Shown here: piece after piece, positions 20,426 through 33,989 of the stretch
Position numbering within the stretch: the first letter of the stretch is position 1
How the letters are laid out: every line of letters starts with the position of its first letter
Assembly (NCBI GenBank): GCA_023052935.1
Contig: CM041292.1
Location: forward strand, 100,706,587-100,770,586
Origin: Piezodorus guildinii
Lineage: Eukaryota; Arthropoda; Insecta; Hemiptera; Pentatomidae
DNA: 64,000 nucleotides
Direction of reading: 5' to 3'
Translations under genes and position numbers: made by a program
The notes under the pieces: model-generated
The model's input: the letters and a program-made list of their open reading frames with translations, nothing else
Told to the model about the DNA's origin: nothing
The model's database searches: none

Positions 20426-22224
20426 TCAGAGATGTAAAATAAATTCAATCCAACCATTTACTAAAAAAACAGTACAAGGTTGTGTAACCTTTAACTGGTG
20501 AGGTGAAATTTATGGTCAAAATTGGTGACGTGGGATCTCTCAGACCCCAGACCTCATTTTTTGTTTTAATCTTGAAACATCTAAAATTGTTTATTCTAGA
20601 AAATAAGTAAATTCAGCTTATTTCCAATACTTACTATACGAAAGGATACTTGTAAAATTGAATAAATGCATGATATTATTAAATACATTTTATTAAGACG
20701 TTTTATTTCGTTTTTAATGTTATATTATAAGCAATGAAAATATTTGTAAAATAATACATAAACAAGTCCTTATTTTAAAATTTATTATGTTTAAAAAACG
20801 GAAAATGATTTAAAAAAATGAAACTTTTATATTGTAAATAAAGTATGCACTGCTAAAATTAGGCAGTTTTTTTCAATAGGAAACCGAACATTGTCCACAA
20901 ATATTTTATTCGTGTTAGATTCTTCTTGGTTTTTTCCCTAATAATGATTGAGATTTAAACCGAAGCTCCCTAGGAGCCTGGGATTTTCTGACCGTCTGGT
21001 CAAGTGATCCTTTAAAAAAGATGATCCCAGATTCTTAATAAAATTAAAAAGGTGCATAAAATAACTCGACCACAAGACATTTGTTTCAACAAATTGAAAA
21101 ACACACTTTCAATAAATCCGAACAGTAATGGTGAGGTGGGGTCTATAGGACCTCACTAACACTGTCCTAAAGCAATGTCGGATAAAAAAGGATGCTATAT
21201 TACAATCATGTCGGGACAGGAAATTTCAGGTTTTCACAAGCCGACCGGATCGGGACAATGGGATTCACGAAACTTTAAAGAGGCCCTAGTGTCTCAGGAC
21301 CTCAACTCACTAACTGAAGGTTAAGATTTGCATGATTTTTTTATTTGTTTTTTTTTTTCATATTTTTTTTCTTACCCATCGGTTCAAGCGTTATGGGAAG
21401 TCGGATTTAGAAAAGGGATTCTAACTTCGAATCCGTTCTATTGAAATTAATATCTTAATTAACATTATAAGTAATCTCTGCAAAATGTAAGTTCATTTTT
21501 AGGAACTATTCCGGTAAAAATATTACAAGGGCTGTGCCCAAGGAGACAGAGAAAAACCCTAACGAATGGTGAGGCAGTTCTTTATTTTAAAGAGCTTAGA
21601 CATAAATCAGAGCCTTCCACAGTGCCGTGTCTACCACCGCAGCGAGGGTGAAGACATTAAAAATCCAATTTGCGTAAACGGCTCCCTTTTATATAAATTG
21701 GCAGAAAGATTCAGCACTCCTCGTGAACCAAATTGAGAAAGCGTTACATTAGGTTTGGCCTTTCTGACATCCCTGTAAATGAAAGATACAGAAGTCTCAA
21801 TTACCAGAGATTTACTTCAAATCTGATGAAATAAAAAAGTGTATATTAATTAGAATTGAGGACAAAGAACCAAGAAAAGTTTTGTCATAAAAACTCAAAG
21901 TTAGCAAAGATCATCTAATGTCAAGACAATCAACTAGTTGATGTCTTAGACATTAACGCTATATATTTAGTTGTTTTTTTGTTCGGTTTTTTAGATACTA
22001 TCAATAATATTATTTATATTTAGTTTAATAAATAATATAAACTATTTTCTGTCGTTTTGGATTATTTATAATGTAATAGTTATGAAACTAATTAGCTAGA
22101 AAGCTGAAAATAGTCATTCCTTTCATAATTTTAATATTTATTCCTTCTCGATTAAAACAAACTAATACTAAATTTTTTTAACAATTCCAAAAAATAAACG
22201 GTTACTAAAGCTATATATATAAAA
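20426..22224. other. AT-rich non-coding DNA
   Basis: Two short motifs, TGAGGTG..GGGAT/GTCT..ACC, recur at about 20,510-20,560, 21,129-21,155 and 21,260-21,320, suggesting a very degenerate local repeat. No gene recognised. Confidence 0.4.
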
Positions 22225-22880
22225 AATCTGATGCGCGCAACACACGACTTTCACTTACCTCCGTTGCTAAAATTAATTAAAATTTTTTTAAATATAATTA
22301 GTAATTTAAAAAGATCAAAAATTACATAAAGCGTCGATAGAAACGTGTTTTATAAAATAATCTATTAATTTTTTATCTACAACAATCAGTTAGTTTTATC
22401 GACTTTTCATCACTCTCTATTAACTTTAACGATTCCGTGTATAAGATTATATTTTTTATAAGATCTTTAGCTTTCCAACGGCATATTACATCTATATTAG
22501 TATTCTTGTGTTCAAAAACACAGAAATTGAATAAAAAATATTGTTTAACTTTTCTCCTTTAGTTGTTTATCAAATTCTCACAACCTGCATATTTAGCCGT
22601 TATTTATGAATTCTAACAACTAATCTTTGAAACCCACAAAATTAAAAATACTTTAGAAGAAGAAAATTTAAACTATCGGGATTTAAGCGCTAACAGACTG
22701 TTTCAATCAGAATAAAACCTACATACATTAAATCCCATCAAAATTTACATCGATAGATAGAGTTTAATCAAAATCGTTTGAGCCGTTTTTTGAGAAAATC
22801 GTAAAATGGTGCAAAATGCATAGTAAAGTCTTCCGGTCAGCTGGTTTTGATAAATAAGTTGCTGTAACATATCAGGCGTA

Positions 22881-24629
22881 TTATTATTATTATTTTTGGA
22901 ATTCCGCACTCTTACCATGCGATCCAACCGTTTTAAGTCTGTCTTTGACCACTTTAGTACTCCAAACGAATAGGCTAAAGCTGGTACCGCCATGTGTTCA
23001 TTGCCTTTATTAAATTCCTTCCATTCAGATGAGATTTAAGTATCAGCTTGATCCTGCATCCAAATTCGTCTCCGAAGAGTTTCTTTGAGTCGGCTTTGAA
23101 CTTCAGCAGTTGGTGCATACCTAGATATTTGTAAGAGTCAGTGTCTCTGAGATGATTAATAACTACCTCATCAGACAGCTCCATATTGTTACCTGCTGTA
23201 ATTTTTCCTTTCTTCACAGTAAGCACTCGACATTTTTCAGTCCCTAGTTGCATGTTTATGTCATCGCTGAATCCCCTTACTGCATTTAGAAGAATCCTCA
23301 TTTCCTCTTCACTTCTTGCATAAAGTTTAAGGTCGTCCATATAAAATGAATGCGATAGCTTCGTTCCAAAGTTGAGTTGGTATCCTTTGTCTGTATCTTC
23401 CATCAACCTGCTAAGAGGGTTATGTGCGAGGCAGAACCATAGAGGACTAAGAGAGTCACCTTGAAATATACCTCTTTTAATAGGTATATGTTCATTAGCA
23501 AGTCCTTGTGTGATGACACTTTCCAATTCTTCATAAGATGTCCTAATAAGTCTATAACTACGTGATCCACTTTTTAAATCCTCAATACTTCTAAAAGGCA
23601 ATAATGAGGAACAGAAGCAAATGCTTTGCGGTAGTCTATCCATGGTACAGCAAGGTTACGAGATTATTTTGCTACTTGCGCTGCAATGAAAGAATCTATT
23701 ATCAAAAGTTCTTTGCACCCTCTGGAACCTGCCATATTTCCTAGCTGCACTACCGACATGATGCCCTTTCCATGAATGTAGTCAGTTAGCTTATTTTTAA
23801 TAACTGTTGTCAGCAATTTATATACACTGTTAAGATAAGTTATGGGCCTTAAATCTTGCGGTTCCAACTTTTCTTTATTTCCTTTTTTTATTAAATAAAA
23901 AGGAAATGCACCAGTGCAGAAGTTAGAAGGAATTTATATCTCTTGACTTAGTAATTTCTGATACCATGAAGGAAGATAGCTGTGAACATTACTAAAATAT
24001 TCCAACCAGTAGTTTTGTATTTTATCTGGTCTAGAAGCTTTCCAGTTTTTCATTTTTTTAAGTGCCATAGTAATGTCCTCTGTACTAATGCTGTTAGCCT
24101 CCATGGGCTCAATGTCAGCCAGATTACAGCAGATTTTTTTCAACCATTGGGCATTCTTTTTGTAGCCTTGTTTATGGTCCTATGCGTCTTTCCAGTATTC
24201 AGATACTTCCTTGGGGTCTGGGAGGGTTGTCTGATCAGCATTTGTTTTCGGTTTTAACTGCTTATAGAAGGTTCTCTCCGATGTGTTGAATATACGATTT
24301 TACCTTCTTCCAGAATGGGCTTCAGTATACCTCCTGATCCTATTTGCATACACTGCTATTTTTTGCTTAAGATTGCCCATGTAAAAGTTTTCCTAAAACT
24401 CACAGCTTCCTACCCTTCCGATATTCAAAACTATGATTTCGTCAATTTTCTTCTTAAGTTTTAGGGAAGCATTTTCTGGATTTCGAAGGTAATTGGTAAT
24501 GATTTCGATTTTCTTTCTCAGATTTTCAATCTTGTTATTGACTTTCCTTTTCGAGGGAGGATCTTTGCTCTCATTACTTCTATCACATAATTTCTCATCT
24601 TTTATCAGTTCAAGCACGAGTGCTTATAG
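22881..24629 (-). pseudogene. R4/Dong-like LINE inserted in TAA repeats, decayed
   Basis: Minus-strand LINE polymerase in broken frames. From 5': a basic helical segment (24,617-24,393). RT domain 0/1 with MKNWKA..PDKIQNYW (about 24,070-24,000). RPITYLNSVYKLLTTVIKN and SRGCKELLIIDS (23,867-23,664). Then RRG/KRGIFQGDSLSPLWF, FYMDDLKLYA and the EKCRVLTVKKGK thumb (23,643-22,975). These motifs are of the R2/R4 superfamily that carries a restriction-like endonuclease, not an APE endonuclease. Dong/R4 elements are known to target TAA repeats, and here both ends abut TAA/TTA runs (22,881-22,894 and 24,630-24,645). Multiple frameshifts; inactive. Clade assignment is my recollection of motif style. 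Confidence 0.7.
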
Positions 24630-24645
24630 TTATTATTATTATTAT

Positions 24646-24932
24646 CTGACGCGACAGGCCGTGTAGGCCCTGGGCCTCGTGGTTTAATCTCCAGGGAGAT
24701 TACACTCACGATTCTCGATGATATTTTATAGGGTAGGGTCATCAGTCCCTACGCCTCTTTTTGAGAGTGGCCACCATTTGGCTGACGGGTCTCACATGCC
24801 CGGGGGAGGGGCTGTGAGTGAACTCCCATTTAATTATAATAATATAAAAGCCCCGTCGGGACTGGGATTCGAACTCACAAACTGTAGCGGGAGAGACTAG
24901 CGCGCTAGCCACTCAGTCACGAGCTCTCCAAC
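24646..24932 (-). repeat. SINE-B copy (tRNA-derived), host of the LINE insertion
   Basis: Head at the high coordinate, minus strand: GACTGAGTGGCTAGCGCGC (A box) and GAGTTCGAATCCCAGTCCCG (B box). The body includes AGCCCCTCCCCCGGGCATGT and GGCCTGTCGCGTC, and the tail is (ATA)n. Best-preserved family member in the window. Flanked on the outside by TATCTGGCGTA. Confidence 0.8.
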
Positions 24933-25328
24933 TATCTGGCGTATAGTTGTGTTAAATATAAGATTTCATTTTCATAGGACTTTTCGTCTTCGCCCGAGAG
25001 TCACCACACACCCACACACATACCTTTTTGAGGGACTTCGTCATTTAGACTCAGGAGACCCTAAAACATGTATTTGCGTTGAAAACTGGTATTTGAAAAT
25101 TTTCATAACTTTATTACTATATATTTAATATACAGGTAAGAGAAAGTAAAAACTCCTTTACAAATTAGTGTTATTACTGTTATAGTAGGTCATTACTTAC
25201 AGATTAATTAAAGTATACCCAGTCGGTCAGTATTGCTCCCGACAATTGAAACTTTGCTTCCACTATATGAATTCTAAAAAATTGTACACGAAGCGCTAGA
25301 ATCTCTCATTGCTACATTATTATACTAA

Positions 25329-25620
25329 CTTGCGTGGTCTAGTGGATAGAGCCACTGTTCTACTGTCCTCTGGGTCCTGTGTTCGAATCCCCGCTGTGGA
25401 AGAATATTATTTATTCTGTTAATTCAGTTGGAGGGTGACCCTCCTGTGGCAGACCCAGCCTCTATAAAGTGGGTACACAAAAAATTTGGAAAAACCTGAC
25501 GACAGAGCGTGATCAAGGCCTAATCACATTTTACATCCGTTCGCCTAGAAACAGTATGAATATCTAAATGCACTGAGCTCAAGAACCTTCATGGGTTTTA
25601 GTGGGTTTTTTTTTATATGA
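25329..25620 (+). repeat. SINE-A copy (tRNA-derived)
   Basis: Head GCGTGGTCTAGTGGATAGAG (A box) and GTGTTCGAATCCCCGC (B box), body with GACCCAGCCTCTATAAAGTG and GGGTACACAAAAAATTTGG, tail with TTCATGGGTTTTAGTGGG and a T-run. It does not fold as a tRNA, because the acceptor halves do not pair. Same family at 29,420 (inverted) and 33,990. Confidence 0.75.
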
Positions 25621-26864
25621 AATGAAATTTTTAAGTATTATTTGGGACGCAACTAATTGCATAATTAGTGCCTTTAGAAAACAATTTATTATTAATTACA
25701 AATCGGTTTATTATTTCGAAATTGTTGTAAATATGCAATAATTATGAATAAATTTTAAAAAAATTCACTTCAATTCCTACTAGGTACAATCAAGTTATCA
25801 TTCAAATAAAACTTTGCTGATTTTCTACGCACACACAGCATAATATTTCAATCCTAAGAAGCAAAAAAATAAATAGGTAGTGGTAGATAAATCTACTCAA
25901 CCATATAAGAAATATCTTGGTCTTGGAATGAGATTTGGAACAAATCTAGCCTACCCTTCATATAGATGATGGGACAGAATATTTCCTAGCAAGCTCCGAT
26001 TTATGGTTTTCACCGTTCTCGGGGACTGATACTTTTCCAGTCCAAACATTTCCAAAATATTTCTGTACCTTATCGGATGGTTCTCCTTCTTCCAAACCAG
26101 TAAATGATCATTCGTCGAACTATTCTCAAAACTTCTCAGTAGGTAGAGAATGCATACATGTTTTTTTCTTATGCTTGTGTTTTAATGCTTTGTTTCAGAT
26201 CGTTTGATTTATATCTAATGGTGGGATCTACTATTAGCGATTCCTTTTCTGTGGTACCAAATGTCACAATATCAAGGGATCTCTAGCAGTTCTGAAAGTT
26301 TAACAGCATGAAAATAACTTATAAATCATAACCATAAAATAAAATAAAATTATAAGACCTAAGTCAATATTGGATTCTTTGATTCTTACAGAGGGGATGT
26401 AATTGGCTGTAGAACGATGAAAAATGTGAAATAATAATATAAGGAATAGTGGCGAATGAGGTGTTATAAATTAAAAATGGGAACATCTTGGAACCTGAAA
26501 ACTTTAGAATAACATTTTCAACGTACGTATTCCAAGCGAATAAATATAAATAAAAGGTTGTACAGGTTGTACCGCCCGACAGGTTTGTCGATTGGTGAGA
26601 GGGAGTATATATTGGTCTTGTGAACTGCAAACCAACAGTACCTTCTTAAGTGCAGGGAGTGATGGTAATTAGGGTGAAACAGTTCTTTGCTTACTTTGGA
26701 GGGTGTCTTACCTGACGAGTGTGACTTAATAAACTTTGTCTTCGGCATTCCATACTGTTAGTTCACTTCTAAAGTTACGTGGTTTATGGATTTGACCTGC
26801 CGTGTCTACTTGTTATACTAAAATGTATTTCGGTCTACAATTGAATATTTAACATTTCAATATG
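25621..26864. other. AT-rich non-coding DNA
   Basis: Minus-strand frames of 76-88 codons at 26,364-26,748 overlap each other and show no known motif. The patch 26,550-26,740 is slightly GC-richer. No gene call. Confidence 0.45.
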
Positions 26865-27170
26865 TTTTTACTTTCACTAACTCATATATGAAATGTAGTA
26901 AGGGAAAGCAATGCGATCGCGGAAACGCGTTTTAGGATCCCCTTAGTCCGAATAACCAAGTCCCGCAGAAAGGTCTGTCTGTATCTGTGTGTCCATGTGT
27001 GGTAACACCACCACGTAAACGAAAAGTCCAATAAAGCTGATTTCATATTTAGGACAACTATACGCCCTAGATGTTACAGCAACTTTTTCATCAAAATCAG
27101 CTGACCGGAAGTGCTATTTTATAAAATGCATTTTGCACCTTTTTATGATTTTCTCAAAAATGTATTAAAT
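26865..27170 (+). repeat. repeat A, left half
   Basis: TTTTACTTTCACTAACTCAT start, then the TAGTAAGGGAAAGCAATGCG block, ACGAAAAGTCCAATAAAGC and the CACCTTTTTATGATTTTCTC block, ending there. Confidence 0.6.
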
Positions 27171-29419
27171 AAATCTGGAAGGTATGTTTAAAAATGGAAA
27201 TCCAATACATAATATGTTGTAGATTAAAATATAATATGAATGTTTTAGGAATTTAAATTATTTCAATATTGGTTTTAATATTCATTATTGTTTTCAGTAA
27301 TAAAACTAATGAGAATGAAGTAATCTTCTTCAAAAAGGTCATAAGCTATTGTAAAATGTTCATAATACATTTTAAAATATAAAATATAAAAAAAAATTCT
27401 AATAAATAAAGGTTTTATTTTAGAAGAGGATATGTCTACACTAGTTTATATAAAAATATCATACTATTCATAATAACAATTTTAATGGAATAATTTATTT
27501 TCAATTGTTTCGTCAGCGGTCGGAATAAGTCAGTTAACTCTATCGTATTTACAATAGGAAGGGCTGACTTATATGATTTACAGATAAAATCCTTTAAGAC
27601 AGATCACTCTGCTGGCTGAAGGTAGGAGTATGTAGTTACCGACTATTACTGTACCTGTTCCAAACCGTTCCAATACACAAATGGAAGAGTTCCAATTTAC
27701 CAATACAGTTCCACAACCGTTCAACTGAATATAAAATGATAAACAATTAGGCATTGTTTAGACTTAGCTTGCTGAATTACCCACAAAATTGAAAGAAATT
27801 TCAATAGCAATGCTTTACCTGATTTTATTTAACAACTGCACTATATTAAAAAACGTTTAATTGGTGATAATTAAAAAACACAACTTTAATAGCAACCAAC
27901 TACAAATATAAATTTAACTTGTATCAATACCATCTATTCAGCCACTTCTTGTCCATCACCACATTCACCAAGATTTCCGTGTAGATTTGCTAATTTCAGT
28001 TGAAATCAATAAATAAAATAAATATATCTCTTTACTTATTTTATTCCAAAAATTTACCACCAAAATTTGTTTGGAATGTCAACTTTTCAAAGAAGTAAAT
28101 TAGCTTATGTATTATTTTATTAACATTCAGAATTATGGTAAAAACTAATTTGCTGTATTCAAATTAATGTACTGGAGATACACTGAAAAATAATTATAAA
28201 GACAGCAAAAATTGCTTTCATGTAACAGTTTCGTGCATCTGATAATACTTAGGAAATTTAAAAAAACTACCTGAGAAAATGGCAAGGAATATATAGAAAT
28301 CTACAGGATATTACTTTTATTGATTAGCGGTAAGGTATACTTCAACAGATGGAGATCTAATCAAGTCTAAAATCATTTTACTTAACTTCTTGTTTGGCTT
28401 GAACTATATAAAAAACGAAGTAGCAACATAATGGGTTGGTTCTTTTAAATAAATCCTCAAACTTAAAAAATTATTTCGAAATTTCCGTGTGGATAAGAAT
28501 ATGCTTATAACGTCATATCAATTACTTTTTTTTTATTTTATTTGATTTGATTAATTTGCTGGACATGGAATACATTGTGTGATATTGTTTTTCAAATATT
28601 CAGGATGAAAGAATGCAATATTTTTCAATTTATAATACGCTTTCGCTTACGTCCTTTGAGGTTTGAATACCTTTCTGTGAATTAAAAACATTATACATTT
28701 TCCACGTTGTTTAGTAAAAATGTTATGTTTGTCTTGTGTTATTTAAATATGAAAAATGCCGAAAAAAAAAAACAAGTGCTGGGTTTTCCGCCTGCAATGG
28801 CCCAATGCCCTGAAATTTTCCAATAACCGATACCTAAACCGAGATATCATTTTTCGGTTATTATATCTGCTTCACTCTTATCTGGTTCCGCTATCTGGTA
28901 CTGTTATTAAACGAAATAATTTTGTTACACTCATTTTTATAATATAAATTATAAATAAATATAAAAGTTCTGCTACGGTGTTCAAAGAATTTAATTTTAA
29001 CGCTTTTCTCATAAAGTTCGAAGAAGAAACCTTCCTATTACTTCCAAAGAAAAATACCTTGTTACGAAATGCTTCCCAGAGTTTGTTCCCGTTATTTCTT
29101 TGTTGAATTTTAATTTCACGACAAAGAATGGATCAATTAAACCTTCAAAATTATTTAACAATTGTTTCAAATTGCAGAAGATGTTAAGAAATAACCTTAA
29201 CTATCAAACAAGGACCAATGTAATCAATAAATTACTCAAATCATTTATTTTTATTACTAGATCATTAAAGGGATTGTTTATTTTTTCTGATCCCGTCAAT
29301 ACATGCCATACTTAATTGAATCAGTAAGATATCTTATTTGATAAGAAAAGTATGAAGCTTAGAGTTTCATTCAATTATCTTAATCGGTCCACTTCAATAT
29401 ATTTTAACCTGTACTTCTA
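27171..29419. other. AT-rich non-coding DNA
   Basis: Open frames at 28,756-28,947 and 29,100-29,315 have no domain signature and AT-driven composition. Nothing recognised. Confidence 0.5.
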
Positions 29420-29668
29420 CAACCCATGAAGGGTCTAGGGCTCAGGACTTATAAGGAATCGTACAACGAGGTGATTAGGCGTAGATAACACTCAGCCGCC
29501 AGGTTTTACCCTAATCTTTGGGTACACACTTTATGGAGGCTGGGTGTGCCCAGGATGGTCTCCAAACCCCAGGGTCACTAAACGGCTGAAATAAAAGAAT
29601 AAATAATCCTGCTTCAGCCAAGATTCAACCTTGGGACATGGAGAAAATTAGACGAGTGCTCCTATTAT
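29420..29668 (-). repeat. SINE-A copy, inverted
   Basis: Reverse orientation relative to 25,329. Tail ACCCATGAAGGGTCTAGGGC at the left, body TGGGTACACACTTTATGGAG and GGCTGGGTGTGCCC, degenerate head near 29,620-29,668. Confidence 0.7.
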
Positions 29669-31324
29669 ATGATTTACGAACTACAATCTACCTGAATGAT
29701 ATGAAAATTTGATCACACCCAAAATCTTTCGAATTTTTGTGTTATTAGTAACATAGACTAAAATAAAATACTATTGTAAACGAAATATTCATAATACCAT
29801 TACAATTAGTACCATAGCACCCTAGTCTGTTGCTAATGACCATGTCGATGCATGCGCAGAGCAAGTCTAACAAAAACTGTTTTGACCATGCTTCGAAAGA
29901 GTACAGCACACCCTTGTCAGGATAAATAGTCGAGTGGGAACATACCACATATAATTAAAAACAATATATGCTATTAAGTATATTTTTTAAGGTACACCAT
30001 TTAAACAGAAAACTTCAGCCTTGAGCCTTAAGTAAAATTACATATTTAAGTTACTTTAAAAATAGCTCCTCTATTACTATGCTCACAGGAAGTGAGGCAG
30101 AAAGTGGAAACACTGCTTTCGTAATAAATATTATAGATTAATGAATGATACATGTATTGTATATACACACTACAGCCTTAATTATGTGGTAACCCTAATA
30201 TTGAAGAAAAAACCTGGAAGCTGAAAAAAAAAAACACATTTTGATACTAATCAAATTCTAAATTTTAAAGATAACATTTATTATCATGTATTATGTCTTT
30301 AGGTAGACTGTGGATAGTAAATATTACCTTTATGTATTTTATTGGACTTAATTAGGATCCGTTGATAATTTTAAGAGATAGCTAACAAAGGAGATTAATT
30401 TGTTAAAAATCCGATTATAAGAAAAAATAAGATTATAAATACAAACATAATCCGAATCATTCATTCCCTTTTCGAAATACAAAACTACAGTCATTTAAAA
30501 AACTATTATTAACACTAAGATTATCATAACTATTTTCGTGAACCGAATGTTCCATTTTTAGCCATCATTGCTCTAAATAAAGCTGTTTTTTGAATGCTAT
30601 ACACTTTTAATTATAACAAACCATTAAATTTTCCATAGGTATTGATAGTTCTAAAAAAAATAAGTATATATCATCCATTAAACATAGATAAACGTATCTT
30701 ATATCTAAACGTGTGTAATAGCTAAAGATTTAAAAGATATTCACGATTAAAAATAACATACGTAACAGTATGATGGTTCATATTGAAAGATTTAGAAAAA
30801 TAAAAATCTATTATCCTGAATTTCGGAAAAAATTAAATAAATATTACTATATTATACATTTAGAATAAAATATCAGGATATTAATATTTTAAGGAATATA
30901 ATCTTCTGATCATTTTTTTCTATAAGAAAAATGCGTTTATTTTAAAGCAGACTACAGGAAAGAAAAAACGTGGTAATCTATAGAAGTCTACCGGAATTTT
31001 GAGGGAGTCCAGATTTGTCTCAGTTCCTAACCATTGGTCAAATTTATTTCTGAGGATTTATTCTAATAAAGTGAACAAAAGAGAAAAAATATACCATCTG
31101 TAGAGAGCCTTTACAGTTCTGGGATAAAATATGAGTGTCATGAAAAAGTTAGATCCGTTTATCAAATCCTTTTACGATTTTTCCTTCAACATTGAACATC
31201 AGCTTTTGTTTTAGCAAAATTATTATTTAATATCAATTTAAATGTATACATTTTTTTAAATAACTGAAGCTTTGCTTTTGACTGAAATGATTTTTGCAAT
31301 ATTCCATAATTATTTATTTTCATC
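29669..31324. other. AT-rich non-coding DNA
   Basis: Nothing recognised. Confidence 0.5.
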
Positions 31325-31565
31325 TAATCTTGGCCGCTTGGTGTATTATCCTCAGATTCCATACCGCAATTCTCAATGATATGTATGTAACATGGTAGGA
31401 ACATCACTCCCTATGCCTAGTTTTGTGAGTTGTCACCAGTTGGCTGATGAATCTCACATACCCGGGGTAATTTAAGAGGGAACCCCCACTTATCTGCGTG
31501 CTTGAAAAAGTCCTCCAGGGACTGGGATTTGAACTCAAAACCTTTGGCGTGGTAGGCTGCATTTT
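31325..31565 (-). repeat. SINE-B copy, degenerate
   Basis: Shares GTTGGCTGATGAATCTCACA, TACCCGGGG and GGGACTGGGATTTGAACTC with the copies at 24,646 and 36,186. The A-box end is lost after 31,555. Confidence 0.65.
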
Positions 31566-32301
31566 ACATACTAAATATTGTATATCTTGCTATAGATATA
31601 TTAGCTTGATTATCTATTATTAATCCAAGTACTATAGCTATGCTAGTGGATCTTTTTCTCACTGAGGGAGCAATAGCCGTTAAATGCTCAGAGCCTCGTT
31701 CTATTGTCTGGAAAACATTCTATATCAGACTGACTATTTTGTAGGCTTATATGGCTTATTTTCGCATAAGATTTCAAAGTAGTTTTCTGTCGTGTTTAGG
31801 GTTGATTCCTATTCAGATTGTTCGCGTTAAAACCTCCGCCAATCGCAACTTTGTTGCTAGTTCACTGATGTAACAATGTATTGCTCTTATTTAATTATAT
31901 TGTTATTAATATATCTTGTATAGTCAGAGATAAAATAATTTATCCCAAATGTACAAAATAAACAATTACTCGAAGAATTAAAAGAAGACTAAATAAAGAA
32001 AAAATAAATAAATAAGAAATAAAAAAATAATAATAAAGTTAATATAATAATAACAACCTTGGCCACATTCATACCAATATACAATATTTACACACTACCC
32101 CTGGGGTCACCGGATCGAACCCCGAGACACACTAGGGGTTTCGAGGAATAATGCCAAAATTTGTTGCCCACATTTTCATAATAGTAACAATAATAATTTT
32201 TTTTTTCATAGCCCCTCTTGTTAGCTCTTCTTAAAAGCTTAATTTTTTAATATTTTCCTTTTTCTGCATCTAAGCATTTTAAGGATGTCAGGTATCTCTA
32301 T
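31566..32301 (-). other. mostly unassigned; possible LINE endonuclease scrap
   Basis: On the minus strand around 31,860-31,815 a frame reads VAIGGGFNANN, similar to the GGDFNAH/N motif of APE-type endonucleases. Flanking frames are broken. From 31,890 to 32,301 the sequence is simple AT/AAT-rich, with nothing else seen. Confidence 0.25.
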
Positions 32302-32308
32302 AATCTCT

Positions 32309-32393
<85 letters not shown>
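32302..32393. repeat. (TA)n microsatellite
   Basis: Long TA run. Confidence 0.95.
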
Positions 32394-32401
<8 letters not shown>

Positions 32402-32454
32402 CTTCTAAGAATCTAAAATGAGGTGATGAGGCTCACCAAGTAGAACCTTAATCA

Positions 32455-33005
32455 AATAATAATAATAATAATAGGCTTACCGAACCCGAAGGTTCGATGC
32501 CGATACCACCAAACTTCGCTTGCATAGACTCGTCCAATGTTCACCGGTCAAGCCCAAGCCCCCGAGATCAGCCTTAATGCAATCCTCCCATCGACGCCTC
32601 GGCCTACCTTTCGGACGCCTACCAGTCGGTTCAGCGAATACCAACTTTCTCGTAATCCGTTCCTCACTAAGCCCAACAACTTTACGCGCCCATTTGAGTC
32701 TCCGCGATGCTATCAACTCAATTATATTCACAGGGTACAAACTCCGCAATTCCGCGTTATGCAACCTTCTAAACTCCCCAGTGGCCTCATCTCTCTTTGG
32801 ACCAAATATTTTACGCAATACCTTATTTTCGAAAACCTTAAGCCGCTGTTCATCCTTTAAAGTAAGCGGCCACGTTTCACATCCGTAAAGAACCGTTGGA
32901 AGAATAATAGTTTTATAAATTCTAATCTTTAAGTTTTTAGATAGAAGCCGCGAACTAAGTAACTTAGCAACTGAATAATAACACGCATTTCCCACCTTTA
33001 ACCGG
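32455..33005 (-). pseudogene. 5'-truncated RTE-type LINE, C-terminal part
   Basis: A 172-codon minus-strand frame (32,995-32,477) matches the C-terminal portion of RTE-group endonuclease-reverse transcriptases. LYGCETWPLT, a VLRKIFGPKRDE block, RRLKWARKVVG and PKGRPRRRWEDCIK are the usual sequence landmarks downstream of RT in insect copies. The 3' end runs into (AAT)n at 32,457-32,474, typical of RTE elements that end in short tandem repeats. EN and RT core are missing. The truncation point is about 33,005. The remaining frame is open, so the fragment is not very old. Confidence 0.85.
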
Positions 33006-33989
33006 GACTCCTGGATTTCATCATATCCTTATATTCCTTAATCAAATACCAAATCTAAATCTCAACATTCTGCCATCGTTGAGGTAATCCAGAAGGTTTC
33101 AGCTTAACATATATAGGATTGTTTTAACTTTAACCGTTTCATAGAAACTTTAATGTTATGCTTGAAAAGTGGAGATGACGAAAACTTGTGTTAAGCCCGC
33201 ACTACCTAATAGTCATAAAAATATAAAATGACACACTTTTCGTAGGGTGAACCTATTTGACTGGACTATGAGTTATTACTTTAATACATTGTGAGACACT
33301 TTAGCAGGAAAGACGTGCACGGGCGTGATTGAATCTTATAGTCGATTAATGTACTACGATAAAGATGAATAATAATGAGAAATGGACGAGGTTACTGGGC
33401 CAAATTACTACTGCAAATGAAAATAAATAAATTTGATGATTTAATCTTGAAAATGGTACAAATACAACATATAGTATGAACTTTACGACAGTTAAAATGT
33501 ATTTTGTTGCTTGGTCAAAAATACATATCTAAAAATATTTTCAAAGAAGTATTAATGCCTCCATAGAAAACATTATTAATGGGTTACAGAAAACCCTAGT
33601 AAGCAAACACGATTAAATCAGGAGGATATCTGTCGCCCATGGAGAACTGAAAAATTTTGTTTGAACAGTAAAATTTTAAAATAGATTGTTTTGGGAGGGA
33701 TATAAGACACTCAAAAAATCTAAATTTATTTTAGGTCCAACTTTGAAAGATTATATTCTTTCGAGCTCATTTCAAAAAAGTTAATGGCCAGTTCCTGGAA
33801 CTTGGAAGTAAAGATACTGAAAAGGCTTTTAAGACTTCTGCTAAAGGTGTTTTTTTTTTCTTTAAATAAAAGCTTTCTAGAGTGTTGTTTTGAAAGCTTT
33901 GACGATTTCTTATTATTAGTATTTAGAGTTCATAGTTCTGTCCCGATTTTTTAAAATAAATATTTTTGTAATATTTACATTAAAATCTA
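33006..33989. other. AT-rich non-coding DNA
   Basis: Nothing recognised. Confidence 0.5.

Larger units (their letters stand above)
22225..25165 (-). repeat. repeat A copy split by nested SINE and LINE
   Basis: 22,225-22,880 is the right half in inverse orientation, beginning at the GCGCGCAACACACGACTTTC end. 24,933-25,165 is the left half, ending at CAGGTAAGAGAAAGTAAAA. Joining the two reproduces the continuous order seen in uninterrupted copies. TATCAGGCGTA (22,870-22,880) and TATCTGGCGTA (24,933-24,943) are the duplicated target of the inserted block. Confidence 0.8.

Noticed and set aside
26364..26748. Small host gene on the minus strand
   Set aside because: Two overlapping short frames without recognisable domain, splice context or composition shift strong enough to support a call.
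28433..28460. GGGTTGGTTC stretch as a mariner terminal repeat
   Set aside because: No inverse partner, TA target or transposase nearby.
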